A stretch of 64,000 nucleotides of DNA from Strongylocentrotus purpuratus (lineage: Eukaryota > Echinodermata > Echinoidea > Camarodonta > Strongylocentrotidae): contig NW_022145606.1 of assembly GCF_000002235.5 (NCBI RefSeq), positions 22,631,095 through 22,695,094 of the forward strand. The letters are read 5' to 3'. Each line of letters begins with the position of its first letter. Positions within the stretch are counted from its first letter, which is position 1. Positions 21,178-35,799 of this stretch are shown here, in pieces. The position numbers and the translations under genes were made by a program. Below the pieces are notes generated by a model. The model was not told the origin of the DNA, made no database searches, and worked only from the letters and a program-made list of their open reading frames with translations.

Positions 21178-24100
21178 AAAAAGAAGGGCGCGGGCGTGTG
21201 TTCGTGTCAATGTGTATGTGAGGAATGCATTAATATTTTTTTCTGGGCAGAACACATGGGCAAAACGCTGCCATTTCGATCATTTCCGCTGTATCCGAAA
21301 CCAGGGTGAGTTTGTTGAATTAGAAGGTATGAATATTAAACAAAAAAACAATCAAAAAGAGAGAGAGATAGAAAGTGAATGAGCGAGTGGGAGAGCAAAA
21401 CAAAAGATATAAATGTGTTAGTGGGTGAGAGCAAAAGGGTGATTAAAGGTATTACAAAGTTTTGGGAAATTTTGAAAACTGGGTAGATAGTGATTCTTTA
21501 CAATTTTGATATATTTGGATGCCCCTGCGGATGTATTATAAGCACAAACAAAATTAGCCCCTTAAACACTTCTGCTTTCGAGAAAAATTGAATATAAAAA
21601 TATACCGGTGCTCCCGGTAAATTTTGATAAAAATAAAATAGCGCCTACGGCCGTTTAATGGTAACTGCCACCGTGAAAATCTCAGAATATGTAGTTGTGA
21701 TAAATTATTTCCACATGGGAATTGCTTATCGGTCGATTTTAGTCAAGAAACTTTTTTGTATAGCTTAATTGATATTTTGACCTTGAGAGGGGGCTTAACA
21801 ACATGAAGAGTTATTATTTTCAATTGCATACCTTTAGACTCGATTTCAACCGCGACGACGATCAATGAATATTGTCGAATCGTAAAATGCTTCCAATATG
21901 TTCATTTGAACCAAATTCATGACCCCATACCAAAACATTGTATTATCTTTAAGTTATATAGTGTTTGAGTGAATGTGGGTGATAAAGAGGGGGAGAACGA
22001 GGTTTACTAAGAGGGAAATTGAAATATTAGGTGAAAGAGAGAGAGAGAGAGAGAGAGAGAAGGTTCGGGAGACAGACAGAGAAAATAGAATGACAGATTT
22101 GATGGTTGAAGGAAGGAGTGAGAGAAACATTCATTGTCATTGTTTAACAGTTATTTTGTAAAACAGCAATGCCTGACAAAAAATATAGAATGAAGAGTCT
22201 TACCCATAATTGATGATAATGGTGTCATTTTACTCTACCCAATAAAACATAACAAATATTGCATTGTGTCAATGAAGTAAAGAGTTTAAATTATATGCCC
22301 AAATAAGAATAATAGTGCATTTATATGAGTTGAAATTAGACTGCCAATGTAATTCTATCAAAATGCATGACATTTGCATAAATGAGCATTTTCGATGGGG
22401 AGATTAATCACGGATTTTGTGGCACCACTCTTTGATACGTTTACAGTGAAATCTGTAGATAAAGACTACCCAAGGGAAACAGGAAAATGGATCTTTTAGA
22501 TTTGTAGTCTTTATGTACAGTAGCCGAAATGCAACTGTATCACTGTGTTGATTATTTCAAACTTTTGATAAAAATCATTTCAAGTGAAAGGTCTTTAACA
22601 GATAATACACATCTCGATTTTCTTACGTTCTATCAAAAGCACATAAGTGACACTTTTAGTCAAATAATGTGCGTAGAACCAACTACATCGTATTTCTTAG
22701 TATTTCTCAAGAGATGGATGTCTCAAGCATGGATGTCACGCAATGACCCAGATTCCCTGCAAGAATAATTACGTTTAGGCTAGTCTACTATTATAGAGAC
22801 GTGTATTAGTGATGGGTTTTTATAGTTTTACAGTTGTATTTTCTTGAAATAAATTAATTAATGTATCTTTTTATTCTTTTCAACTTTAAAGCAGGGCAAG
22901 TGCCAGAATCTTATTAACGCGCAAGTAAACACAAGTGCCCCAACTCACACACACACACACACACTCACACACACACATACAAAAAAGAAGGGCGCGGGCG
23001 TGTGTTCGTGTCAATGTGTATGTGAGGAATGCATTAATATTTTTTTCTGGGCAGAACACATGGGCAAAACGCTGCCATTTCCGTAGATCATTTCCGCTGT
23101 ATCCGAAACCAGGGTGAGTTTGTTGAATTAGAAGGTATGAATATTAAACAAAAAAACAATCAAAAAGAGAGAGAGATAGAAAGTGAATGAGCGAGTGGGA
23201 GAGCAAAACAAAAGATATAAATGTGTTAGTGGGTGAGAGCAAAAGGGTGATTAAAGGTATTACAAAGTTTTGGGAAATTTTGAAAACTGGGTAGATAGTG
23301 ATTCTTTACAATTTTGATATATTTGGATGCCCCTGCGGATGTATTATAAGCACAAACAAAATTAGCCCCTTAAACACTTCTGCTTTCGAGAAAAATTGAA
23401 TATAAAAATATACCGGTGCTCCCGGTAAATTTTGATAAAAATAAAATAGCGCCTACGGCCGTTTAATGGTAACTGCCACCGTGAAAATCTCAGAATATGT
23501 AGTTGTGATAAATTATTTCCACATGGGAATTGCTTATCGGTCGATTTTAGTCAAGAAACTTTTTTGTATAGCTTAATTGATATTTTGACCTTGAGAGGGG
23601 GCTTAACAACATGAAGAGTTATTATTTTCAATTGCATACCTTTAGACTCGATTTCAACCGCGACGACGATCAATGAATATTGTCGAATCGTAAAATGCTT
23701 CCAATATGTTCATTTGAACCAAATTCATGACCCCATACCAAAACATTGTATTATCTTTAAGTTATATAGTGTTTGAGTGAATGTGGGTGATAAAGAGAGG
23801 GAGAACGAGGTTTACTAAGAGGGAAATTGAAATATTAGGTGAAAGAGAGAGAGAGAGAGAGAGAGAGAAGGTTCGGGAGACAGACAGAGAAAATAGAATG
23901 ACAGATTTGATGGTTGAAGGAAGGAGTGAGAGAAACATTCATTGTCATTGTTTAACAGTTATTTTGTAAAACAGCAATGCCTGACAAAAAATATAGAATG
24001 AAGAGTCTTACCCATAATTGATGATAATGGTGTCATTTTACTCTACCCAATAAAACATAACAAATATTGCATTGTGTCAATGAAGTAAAGAGTTTAAATT

Positions 24101-24753
24101 ATATGCCCAAATAAGAATAATAGTGCATTTATATGAGTTGAAATTAGACTGCCAATGTAATTCTATCAAAATGCATGACATTTGCATAAATGAGCATTTT
24201 CGATGGGGAGATTAATCACGGATTTTGTGGCACCACTCTTTGATACGTTTACAGTGAAATCTGTAGATAAAGACTACCCAAGGGAAACAGGAAAATGGAT
24301 CTTTTAGATTTGTAGTCTTTATGTACAGTAGCCGAAATGCAACTGTATCACTGTGTTGATTATTTCAAACTTTTGATAAAAATCATTTCAAGTGAAAGGT
24401 CTTTAACAGATAATACACATCTCGATTTTCTTACGTTCTATCAAAAGCACATAAGTGACACTTTTAGTCAAATAATGTGCGTAGAACCAACTACATCGTA
24501 TTTCTTAGTATTTCTCAAGAGATGGATGTCTCAAGCATGGATGTCACGCAATGACCCAGATTCCCTGCAAGAATAATTACGTTTAGGCTAGTCTACTATT
24601 ATAGAGACGTGTATTAGTGATGGGTTTTTATAGTTTTACAGTTGTATTTTCTTGAAATAAATTAATTAATGTATCTTTTTATTCTTTTCAACTTTAAAGC
24701 AGGGCAAGTGCCAGAATCTTATTAACGCGCAAGTAAACACAAGTGCCCAAACT

Positions 24754-24785
<32 letters not shown>

Positions 24786-25644
24786 AAAAAGAAGGGCGCG
24801 GGCGTGTGTTCGTGTCAATGTGTATGTGAGGAATGCATTAATATTTTTTTCTGGGCAGAACACATGGGCAAAACGCTGCCATTTCCGTAGATCATTTCCG
24901 CTGTATCCGAAACCAGGGTGAGTTTGTTGAATTAGAAGGTATGAATATTAAACAAAAAAACAATCAAAAAGAGAGAGAGATAGAAAGTGAATGAGCGAGT
25001 GGGAGAGCAAAACAAAAGATATAAATGTGTTAGTGGGTGAGAGCAAAAGGGTGATTAAAGGTATTACAAAGTTTTGGGAAATTTTGAAAACTGGGTAGAT
25101 AGTGATTCTTTACAATTTTGATATATTTGGATGCCCCTGCGGATGTATTATAAGCACAAACAAAATTAGCCCCTTAAACACTTCTGCTTTCGAGAAAAAT
25201 TGAATATAAAAATATACCGGTGCTCCCGGTAAATTTTGATAAAAATAAAATAGCGCCTACGGCCGTTTAATGGTAACTGCCACCGTGAAAATCTCAGAAT
25301 ATGTAGTTGTGATAAATTATTTCCACATGGGAATTGCTTATCGGTCGATTTTAGTCAAGAAACTTTTTTGTATAGCTTAATTGATATTTTGACCTTGAGA
25401 GGGGGCTTAACAACATGAAGAGTTATTATTTTCAATTGCATACCTTTAGACTCGATTTCAACCGCGACGACGATCAATGAATATTGTCGAATCGTAAAAT
25501 GCTTCCAATATGTTCATTTGAACCAAATTCATGACCCCATACCAAAACATTGTATTATCTTTAAGTTATATAGTGTTTGAGTGAATGTGGGTGATAAAGA
25601 GAGGGAGAACGAGGTTTACTAAGAGGGAAATTGAAATATTAGGT

Positions 25645-25682
<38 letters not shown>

Positions 25683-26562
25683 TCGGGAGACAGACAGAGA
25701 AAATAGAATGACAGATTTGATGGTTGAAGGAAGGAGTGAGAGAAACATTCATTGTCATTGTTTAACAGTTATTTTGTAAAACAGCAATGCCTGACAAAAA
25801 ATATAAAATGGAGAGTCTTACCCATAATTGATGATAATGGTGTCATTTTACTCTACCCAATAAAACATAACAAATATTTCATTGTGTCAATGAAGTAAAG
25901 AGTTTAAATTATATGCCCAAATAAGAATAATAGTGCATTTATATGAGTTGAAATTAGACTGCCAATGTAATTCCATCAAAATGCATGACATTTGCATAAA
26001 TGAGCATTTTCGAAAGGGAGATTAATCACGGATTTCGTGGCACCACTCTTTGATACATTTACAGTGAAACCTGATTATAAAAACTACCCAAGGGAAACAG
26101 GAAAATGGATCTTTACAGACATGTAGTCTTTATGTACAGAAGCCGAAATACAACTGTATCACTGTGTTTATTATTTCGAACTTTTGATAAACGTCATTTC
26201 AATTGAAAGGTCTTTAACAAATAATACACATCTCGATTTTCTTATGTTCTATCAAAAGCACAAAAGTGACACTTTTAGTCAAATAATGTGCGTAGAACCA
26301 ACTACATCGTATTTCTTAGTATTTCTCAAGAGATGGATGTCTAAAGCATGGATGTCACGCAATGACCCAGATTCCCTGCAAGAAAAATTACCTTTAGGCT
26401 AGTCTACTATTATAGGGACGTGTATTAGTGCTGGGTTGTTATAGTTTTACAGTTGTATTTTCTTGATATAACTTAATTAATGTATCTTTGTTTTCTTTTC
26501 AACTTTAAAGCAGGGCAAGTGCCAGAGTCTTATCTACGCGCAGGTAAACACAAGTGCCCCCA

Positions 26563-26600
<38 letters not shown>

Positions 26601-29600
26601 TACAAAAAAGAAGGGTGCAGGCGTGTGTTCGTGTCCATGTGTATGTGAGGACTTCATTAATATTCTTTCTGGGCAGAACACATGCGCAAAACGCCTGCAT
26701 TTCCGTAGATCATTTCCGCTGTATCCGAAACCAGGGTGAGTTTGTTGAATTAGTAGGTATGAATATTAAACAAAAAAACAAACGAAAAAGAGAAAGAGAT
26801 ATAAAGTGAATGTGCAAGTGGGAGAGCAAAACCAAAAATATAAATGTGTTAGTGGGTGAGAGCGAGAGGGTTAATAAGTTATATAGTGTTTAAGTGAATG
26901 TGGGTGATAAAGAGAGGGAGAACGAGGGTTACTAAGAGGGAAACTGAAATATTACGTGAAAGAGAGAGAGAGAGAGAGAAAGTTCGGGAAACAGACAGAG
27001 AAAATAGAATGACAGATTTGATGGTTGAAGGAGGGAGTGAGAGAAAGATTCATTGTCATTGTTTACCAGTTATTTTGTAAAACAGCATTGCCTAACAAAA
27101 AATATAGAATGGAAAGTCTTACCCATAATTGATGATAATGGTGTCATTTTACTCTACCCAATAGAACATAACATTGTTGCATTGTGTCAATGAAGTAAAG
27201 AGTTTAAATTAAATGCCCAAATAAGAATAATAGTGCATTTGTATGAGTTGAAATTAGACTGCCAATGTAATTCCATCAAAATGCATGACATTTGCGTAAA
27301 TGAGCATTTTCGAAAGGGAGGCTAATCGCGGATTTCGTGGCACCACTTTTTGATACATTTAGAGTGAAACCTGATTATAAAGACTACCCAAGGGAAACAG
27401 GAAAACGGATCTTTACACATATGTAGGCCCGAATTCACAAAGGAGGTTTGTCGACAAACCGAGGTTTATGTGCGTCATACGACGCGTTTCGACGCGTTTT
27501 TACAAACCTTGGTTTGTAAATAACAAAAGGAAGTTTGACGAAACAAAAGAAGGTTTGTCGACAAACCTCCTTTCTGAATTCGGGCAGTAGTCTTTGTGTA
27601 CAGAAGCCGAAATACAACTGTATCACTGTGTTGATTATTTCAAACGCTTGATAAAACGTCATTTCAACTGAAAGGTCTTTAACAGATAATACTCATCTCG
27701 ATTTTGTTACGTTCTATCAAAAGCACAAAAGTGACACTTTTAGTCAAATAATGTGCGTAGAACCAACTACATCGTATTTCTTAGTATTTCTCAAGAGATG
27801 GATGTCTCAAGCATGGATGTCACGCAATGACCCAGATTCCCTGCAAGAATAATTACGTTTAGGCTAGTCTACTATTATAGAGACGTGTATTAGTGATGGG
27901 TTTTTATAGTTTTACAGTTGTATTTTCTTGAAATAAATTAATTAATGTATCTTTTTATTCTTTTCAACTTTAAAGCAGGGCAAGTGCCAGAATCTTATTA
28001 ACGCGCAAGTAAACACAAGTGCCCCAACTCACACACACACACACACACACACTCACACACACACATACAAAAAAGAAGGGCGCGGGCGTGTGTTCGTGTC
28101 AATGTGTATGTGAGGAATGCATTAATATTTTTTTCTGGGCAGAACACATGGGCAAAACGCTGCCATTTCCGTAGATCATTTCCGCTGTATCCGAAACCAG
28201 GGTGAGTTTGTTGAATTAGAAGGTATGAATATTAAACAAAAAAACAATCAAAAAGAGAGAGAGATAGAAAGTGAATGAGCGAGTGGGAGAGCAAAACAAA
28301 AGATATAAATGTGTTAGTGGGTGAGAGCGAGAGGGTGATTAAAGGTTATACAAAGATTTGGGAAATTTTGAAAACTGGGTAGATAGTGATTCTTTACAAT
28401 TTTGATATATCTGGATGCCCCTGCGGATGTATTATAAGCACAAAAAAATTAGCCCCTTAAACACTTCTGCTTTCGAGAAAAATTGAATATTAAAATATAC
28501 CGGTGCTCCCGGTAAATTTTGATAAAAATGAAATAGCGCCTACGGCCGTTTAATGGTAACTGCCACCGTGAAAATCTCAGAATGTGTAGTTGTGATAAAT
28601 AATTTCCACATGGGAATTGCTTATCGGTCGATTTTAGTCAAGAAACTTTTTTGTATAGCTTAATTGATATCTTGACCTTGAGAGGGGGCTTAACAACATA
28701 AAGAGTTATTATTTTCAATTGCATACCTTTAGACTCGATTTCAACCGCGACGACGATCAATGAATATTGTCGAATCGTAAAATGCTTCCAATATGTTCAT
28801 TTGAACCAAATTCATGACCCCATACCAAAACATTGTATTATCTTTAAGTTATATAGTGTTTGAGTGAATGTGGGTGATAAAGAGAGGGAGAACGAGGTTT
28901 ACTAAGAGGGAAATTGAAATATTAGGTGAAAGAGAGAGAGAGAGAGAGAGAGAAGGTTCGGGAGACAGACAGAGAAAATAGAATGACAGATTTGATGGTT
29001 GAAGGAATGAGTGAGAGAAACATTCATTGTCATTGTTTAACAGTTATTTTGTAAAACAGCAATGCCTGACAAAAAATATAAAATGGAGAGTCTTACCCAT
29101 AATTGATGATAATGGTGTCATTTTACTCTACCCAATAAAACATAACAAATATTTCATTGTGTCAATGAAGTAAAGAGTTTAAATTATATGCCCAAATAAG
29201 AATAATAGTGCATTTATATGAGTTGAAATTAGACTGCCAATGTAATTCCATCAAAATGCATGACATTTGCATAAATGAGCATTTTCGAAAGGGAGATTAA
29301 TCACGGATTTCGTGGCACCACTCTTTGATACATTTACAGTGAAACCTGATTATAAAAACTACCCAAGGGAAACAGGAAAATGGATCTTTACAGACATGTA
29401 GTCTTTATGTACAGAAGCCGAAATACAACTGTATCACTGTGTTTATTATTTCGAACTTTTGATAAACGTCATTTCAATTGAAAGGTCTTTAACAAATAAT
29501 ACACATCTCGATTTTCTTATGTTCTATCAAAAGCACAAAAGTGACACTTTTAGTCAAATAATGTGCGTAGAACCAACTTCATCGTATTTCTAAGTATTTC

Positions 29601-31124
29601 TCAAGAGATGGATGTCTAAAGCATGGATATCACGCAATGACCCAGATTCCCTGCAAGAAAAATTACCTTTAGGCTAGTCTACTATTATAGGGACGTGTAT
29701 TAGTGCCGGGTTGTTATAGTTTTACAGTTGTATTTTCTTGATATAACTTAATTAATGTATCTTTGTTTTCTTTTCAACTTTAAAGCAGGGCAAGTGCCAG
29801 AGTCTTATCTACGCGCAGGTAAACACAAGTGCCCCCACTCACACACACACATACACACACACGCACATACAAAAAAGAAGGGTGCAGGCGTGTGTTCGTG
29901 TCCATGTGTATGTAAGGACTTCATTAATATTCTTTCTGGGCAGAACACATGCGCAAAACGCCTGCATTTCCGTAGATCATTTCCGCTGTATCCGAAACCA
30001 GGGTGAGTTTGTTGAATTAGTAGGTATGAATATTAAACAAAAAAACAAACGAAAAAGAGAAAGAGATATAAAGTGAATGTGCAAGTGGGAGAGCAAAACC
30101 AAAAATATAAATGTGTTAGTGGGTGAGAGCGAGAGGGTTATTAAGTTATATAGTGTTTAAGTGAATGTGGGTGATAAAGAGAGGGAGAACGAGGGTTACT
30201 AAGAGGGAAACTGAAATATTACGTGAAAGAGAGAGAGAGAGAGAGAAAGTTCGGGAGACAGACAGAGAAAATAGAATGACAGATTTGATGGTTGAAGGAG
30301 GGAGTGAGAGAAAGATTCATTGTCATTGTTTACCAGTTATTTTGTAGAACAGCATTGCCTAACAAAAAATATAGAATAGAAAGTCTTACCCATAATTGAT
30401 GATAATGGTGTCATTTTACTCTACCCAATAAAACATAACATTGTTGCATTGTGTCAATGAAGTAAAGAGTTTAAATTATATGCCCCAATAAGAATAATAG
30501 TGCATTTATATGAGTTGCAATTAGACTGCCAATGTAATTCCATCAAAATGCATGACATTTGCGTAAATGAGCATTTTCGAAAGGGAGGCTAATCACGGAT
30601 TTCGTGGCACCACTCTTTGATACATTTACAGTGAAACCTGATTATAAAAACTACCCAAGGGAAACAGGAAAATGGATCTTAACAGACATGTAGTCTTTAT
30701 GTACAGAAGACAACTGTACCACTGTGTTTATTATTTCAAACTTTTGATAAACGTCATTTCAATTGAAAGGTCTTTAACAGATAATACACATCTCGATTTT
30801 GTTACGTTCTATCAAAAGCACAAAAGTGACACTTTTAGTCAAATAATGTGCGTAGAACCAACTACATCGTATTTCTTAGTATTTCTCAAGAGATGGATGT
30901 CTCAAGCATGGATATCACGCAATGACCCGGATTCCCTGCAAGAAAAATTACCTTTAGGCTAGTCTACTATTATAGGGACGTGTATTAGTGATGGGTTTTT
31001 ATAGTTTTACAGTTGTATTTTCTTGATATAACTTAATTAATGTATCTTTGTTTTCTTTTCAACTTTAAAGCAGGGCAAGTGCCAGAGTCTTATCTACGCG
31101 CAGGTAAACACAAGTGCCCCCACT

Positions 31125-31156
<32 letters not shown>

Positions 31157-32150
31157 TACAAAAAAGAAGGATGCAGGCGTGTGTTCGTGTCAATGTGTAT
31201 GTGAGGACTTCATTAATATTCTTTCTGGGCAGAACACATGGGCAAAACGCTGCCATTTCCGTAGATCATTTCCGCTGTATCCGAAACCAGGGTGAGTTTG
31301 TTGAATTAGTAGGTATGAATATCAAACCAAAAAAACAATCGAAAGAGAGAGAGAGAGATAGAAAATGAATGAGCGAGTGGGAGAGCAAAACAAAAGATAT
31401 AAATGTGTTAGTGGGTGAGAGCGAGAGGGTGATTAAAGGTTATACAAAGATTTGGGAAATTTTGAAAACTGGGTGGATAGTGATTTTTTACAATTTTGAT
31501 ATATTTGGATGCCCCTGTGGATGTTTTATAAGCACTACAAAATTTAGCCCCTTAAACACTTCTGCTTTCGAGAAAAATTTAATATAAACATTTACCGGTG
31601 CTCCCGGTAAATGTTGATCAATATAAAATAGCGCCTACGGCCGTTTAATGGTAACTGCCACCGTGAAAATATCAGAATATGTAGTTGTGATAAATAATTT
31701 CCAAATGGGAATTGCTTATCGGTCGATTTTAGTCAAGAAACATTTTTGTATAGCTTAATTGATATCTTGACCTTGAGAGGGGGCTAAACAAGATAAAGAG
31801 TTATTATTTTCAATTTCATACCTTTATACTCGATTTCAACCGCGACGACGATCAAAGAATATTGTCGGATCGTATAATGCTTCCAATATGTTCATTTGAA
31901 CCAAATTCATGACTCCATACCAAAACTTTGTATTACCTTTAAGTTATATAGTGTTTGAGTGAATGTGGGTGATAAAGAGAGGGAGAACGAGGGTTACTAA
32001 GAGGGAAATTCAAATATTAGGTGAAAGAGAGAGAGAGAGAGAGAGAGAAAGTTCGGGAGACAGACAGAGAAAATAGAATGACAGATTTGATAGTTGAAGG
32101 AAGGAGTGAGAGAAAGATTTATTTTCATTGTTTACTAGTTATTTTGTACG
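21140..32150 (+). repeat. Tandem array of about seven 1.3-1.8 kb satellite units
   Basis: Taking the CA tract as unit start, units begin near 21140, 22946, 24753, 26563, 28028, 29839 and 31125. Long units are about 1.8 kb; the units starting at 26563 and 29839 lack about 500 bp after GTGGGTGAGAGCGAGAGGG. Units one to three are nearly identical. Each unit has a (CA)n, a (GA)n, a hairpin ACCGGTGCTCCCGGT and no conserved ORF. The last unit breaks off near 32148. The array begins about 360 bp upstream of the SET/recombinase start codon. Confidence 0.95.
27426..27586. mobile_element. Harbinger-like MITE in a satellite unit (second copy)
   Basis: Same 161 bp element as at 171-331, with GTA duplicated at 27423-27425 and 27587-27589; its last base is A instead of C. 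Other units of the array have the empty site ACATGTAGTCTTTATG, which confirms the boundaries. Confidence 0.85.
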
Positions 32151-32159
32151 CCAAAAGCG

Positions 32160-33220
32160 AAAGAAATTGAAATATGTAATGTCTCGAAAAGTAATTAAAA
32201 TGAGTGTCAATATCAATATTTTATTATTACCTGACTACACTACACAAGTAATCCATTATGCGTGAACCATATCAAGTGCTACTCTTTTTAGAGGACATTT
32301 CTTCTTTTCGTATTTTTCCACACAATAGCCAAGTAGACCTAATACAATTATTCATAGTTTCTCGTCTCGTAAGCATTGTATTTGTTCTCGTCCTTTGTGT
32401 GTTTTGTTGTTAATATATTTTAGTAAAATATAAACAATAAAAACCTATAATAGATGTAGATCTAAAATACATTTGAAAGAAAAAGCGTAGTATTCAAAAC
32501 TTAACCAAAATATCAAAGTTCATCTTAGGTAGCAGGGAACTTATTTAAAGTAAACAAACATGCTTGTAGCTTATACAAATGTCATGAGTGGTCATTCCCA
32601 TCAGTATCAAATGGTGAGGGTGTGTTAGATTGATTTATCTGTATTCTTATATTATTATTTTTTTTAGTGGAGTTTATTTTGGTCATGAGTGTCGTTATTT
32701 TAACTGGAAAATAGTAGAAAACTAGGTATGTGAACTTAATCTATCCGAGTTTCCTACATAAGTATTTTGACAAGTGGTAAAATGTCACAAATTTTAGTGC
32801 AGCGCGTTGCCGACGAATCGCCAGCTGAATAAGCTGTATGTTGTGCGCAAGATAGCAATACGGCCAGAACTTTGGAGAGGAACCCTACCATACAATAAAC
32901 GGCCACCACCCCATCCCAGCTTAGCTGGTTGTTGCAGGGTTGCTTGGATACCATAGATGCCGGAAGTGGGGTGGGGAGGGGGGCACTTGCACCCCCAACC
33001 AAAAAACAATAATAACAACCTGAATTAAATTATACAAAATTCCATTTAAAGTAAAGGAAAGTTAAAAGGAATTAAATTTCCTAAACATTCCGCATGCCAT
33101 CTAAATATATCAATGGAGGTTTTTATATTAGCGATACGCTCGTATCGTGTAAATATTGTGACAGGATGGGAAAGCGTGTGTGTTCTTTGTTATAGGGGTG
33201 AGAAGACATGAGCCCCTGAG
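32160..33220. other. No gene seen
   Basis: AT-rich sequence. A short G-rich patch at 32960-33000 looks like the worn end of a repeat, but I cannot define an element. Confidence 0.4.
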
Positions 33221-33222
33221 CG

Positions 33223-33475
33223 CTGGCGTACTGATGGGGGGGGGTATTTCTTATTCGATACCAGTGATTTACAAATGTTGCTGAAATGATAACATTTTCC
33301 GGTATTTTTTCTCCATTTTTTTGGTAAGTCATATCTTTTTATGCGTTTGTAGGAAAATTAGAAATTCCCAAGTTTAAAGTCGGGCGAAAAATATGCTTAT
33401 TTAGAGGCCTTCATGTCAGGGCCTGAAGAACGGCTGGGCTCGGGGGCTCGAACACCTCATCTTTCCCTTCCGTCG
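33223..33475 (+). mobile_element. Truncated hAT element related to 59306-59908
   Basis: Shares CTGGCGTAYTGATGGGG, CGATACCAGTGATTTACAAA and ATGCTTATTTARA with the complete element at 59306-59908 in the same order. The left end is present; the right end is missing. Confidence 0.7.
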
Positions 33476-33479
33476 TGTT

Positions 33480-34256
33480 TGCAAAAGAACTCTATATACA
33501 GGTTACAAATGAAGACGGGAGCATAGTACAGGACGATCTCGGTTGAGTGGTTTATCCCGTCGTCTTTGCCTTCCGTCACGTTGCTAAAGCGCCCTAATAA
33601 ATTACAGACGGACGGACGGATGGAAAACGCCAAAACATAATGCCTTTGGTATTCGCTACATATATGACAAATGTTCATACATAGCGAATCGACTTGGAAA
33701 ATACTTTTTGGAACTTTGTTCTGATTTGTTATGCTTTGATTTTCTCATATTCATTAAAACACAACCGCCTCCTAAAGCCACATGTACAAGCCCGCACACA
33801 ACACACAAGCAACAATTATATTACAATAACAAAGCGCTCTTATCTTTTAATAGACATTATGCATATAAAATACTCAATTGTGGTTTTGTTATTATGTTTT
33901 AGCTACTTTTTTAAACCTAGAAACTACTCAACAACATAATTATATCTTAATAGCACAAACAAATTATTTTAATTTAATTTTAGTATAAACTCTATAGATC
34001 TACTTAATTTTCAATTATTTTATTCAATGAGCTATCATTTCCTTCTTTATTATTTTTACCCCAAATACTTTGCTGCAGACAAGAAATATTAAATATAAGG
34101 GGTTAGAAGTATTTCCACAGGAACATAAATTAAAATGGAGCCCTGCCTATTATCACGTTTATGTTCGGTGGCCATTTTAGCAACTAGGAATCGGATTTAC
34201 ATAGCCTAATATTAACAGACTAGATGCTGGTGTTTTTTTAAATATTTTACCTTTAA
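33480..34256. other. No gene seen
   Basis: AT-rich sequence without recognisable coding or element structure. Confidence 0.4.
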
Positions 34257-34258
34257 TA

Positions 34259-35788
34259 CACACTAAGAAAGAATGGTGCAAATATGCACCGTTAGGGGTA
34301 CAAACCGATGCAACACTGGCAGCACCTTTAGGGGTTAAATCCTGCACCCTTTTTAAAGGTGCAATCCTGCACCCTTTAAAAGGGTGCCAGATTGACCTTT
34401 TAGGGGACATGTTATTACCCTTTTTGGTTCAATCCTGCACCTTTAGGGGTGCAAACCGATGCAACACTACCCTAATAAGGCCGGGCTATTTGAAGTCTTA
34501 CTACGGCCGGGGGAGGGGCATTATGGCCCCCCCCCCAAAGATCTCGGCCGTGAAAGGGCCGATCTCCGCGAAAATTTGCACGCATGTCAAGTGAAGTGTA
34601 CAGAACAATATGATAATTTCAATTTTTTGAAAAAAATCACATATTTGCATATTTATGGTAATTTGTGCAAATAACGTCATAAAATCACATTTTTACCCAT
34701 AAATCATATATTATTCATATTTAAGCATTCTTTTTCACTACATATATTCATTAGACCATTTGAAACAATAATACGACAAAAAAATTTGGAAGAGCCAGCT
34801 TATTCCTTATGTTATCTCTTGTTTTGATAATTTCTTATGTATTTCATTGTTTTTTAACTTATTTATGTTAGTGTTTTTTTGTTTTATTTCTTCCTACAAT
34901 TCAACTATTTTGACTCCCAAAACAACCACCTAAACTTTAAACAAGACCCAATAACCAATGTTTGATCTATTTTTAGGAAAAATGACATTCCCATATGTTT
35001 TGTACACAAATCACAAAATGAGCGATTTTCGGGCTGACATGCAAAGACAAAAGGTCACGTGACCTTGTAACTATAGGTCCGTTTTTTTTAAAGATGCGCA
35101 AGACTCTTAAGAAAAAAGTCAGCGAGCGGCGAGGCGCCATCCATATGCGTTCTCGAACAATCAGAAAAATCGTGGAGGGGGGGGGGGGCCATAATGCCCC
35201 CCCCCCCCCCGGCCTTATTAGGGTTAAGAGGTTGCCAGATGCACATTTTAGGAGACATGTTAGTACCCTTAATGGTTCAATCCTGCTCCAGTAGGGGTGC
35301 AAACTGATGCAATAGCAGCACCTTTAGGAGTTCAATCCTGCACCCTTTAAAAGGTGCAATCCTGCACCCATCATCGAGGAATACTCATGAAATTTGCTCG
35401 TACACAACTACATATTAAACATGCATGATGTTTCTTGGTTAGTAATCATATAATCAATAAATCTATTGCTAAAACGTGAATGTAATTGTAACATGATCAG
35501 ACAACATAATCTATCGGTTAATGATTTCCGAAGGAAAATACATTGTCATAATCTGCTTAACAAATCATGATAAATATATTTTTATGTGAACACGTGCAAA
35601 GTAATCATGACTATGCATGCAATATGCAAACTTTTATTTTGCACCCTTTTTTTGTCGATAGGTTTCATTTTTGTGGGAAGGGTGCTAAATCGTATATTGC
35701 ACCCTTTTTTAACCCCTTTTCCTTCAATAGGGTTCATTTTTATGTAAAATTTGCAAACTCTTATTTTGCACCCTTTTTTCTTAGAGTG
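34259..35788. mobile_element. 1.53 kb TA-flanked element with TGCACC-rich ends
   Basis: The left end CACACTAAGAAAGAATGGTG pairs with the right end CTTTTTTCTTAGAGTG, and both are flanked by TA (34257-34258 and 35789-35790). Both subterminal zones are built from repeated GCACC/GGTGC words such as TTCAATCCTGCACC. A second inverted pair is nested inside (34480-35222). No transposase. TA flanks fit Tc1/mariner-type MITEs; this is tentative. Confidence 0.6.
34480..35222. mobile_element. Nested element with CCCTAATAAGGCCGGG ends
   Basis: Inverted ends CCCTAATAAGGCCGGG and CCGGCCTTATTAGGG, each followed inward by GGGGCATTATGGCCCCC or its complement. It interrupts the TGCACC-rich element. The target duplication is unclear. 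It contains no gene. Confidence 0.7.
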
Positions 35789-35799
35789 TAGAGTGTTTG

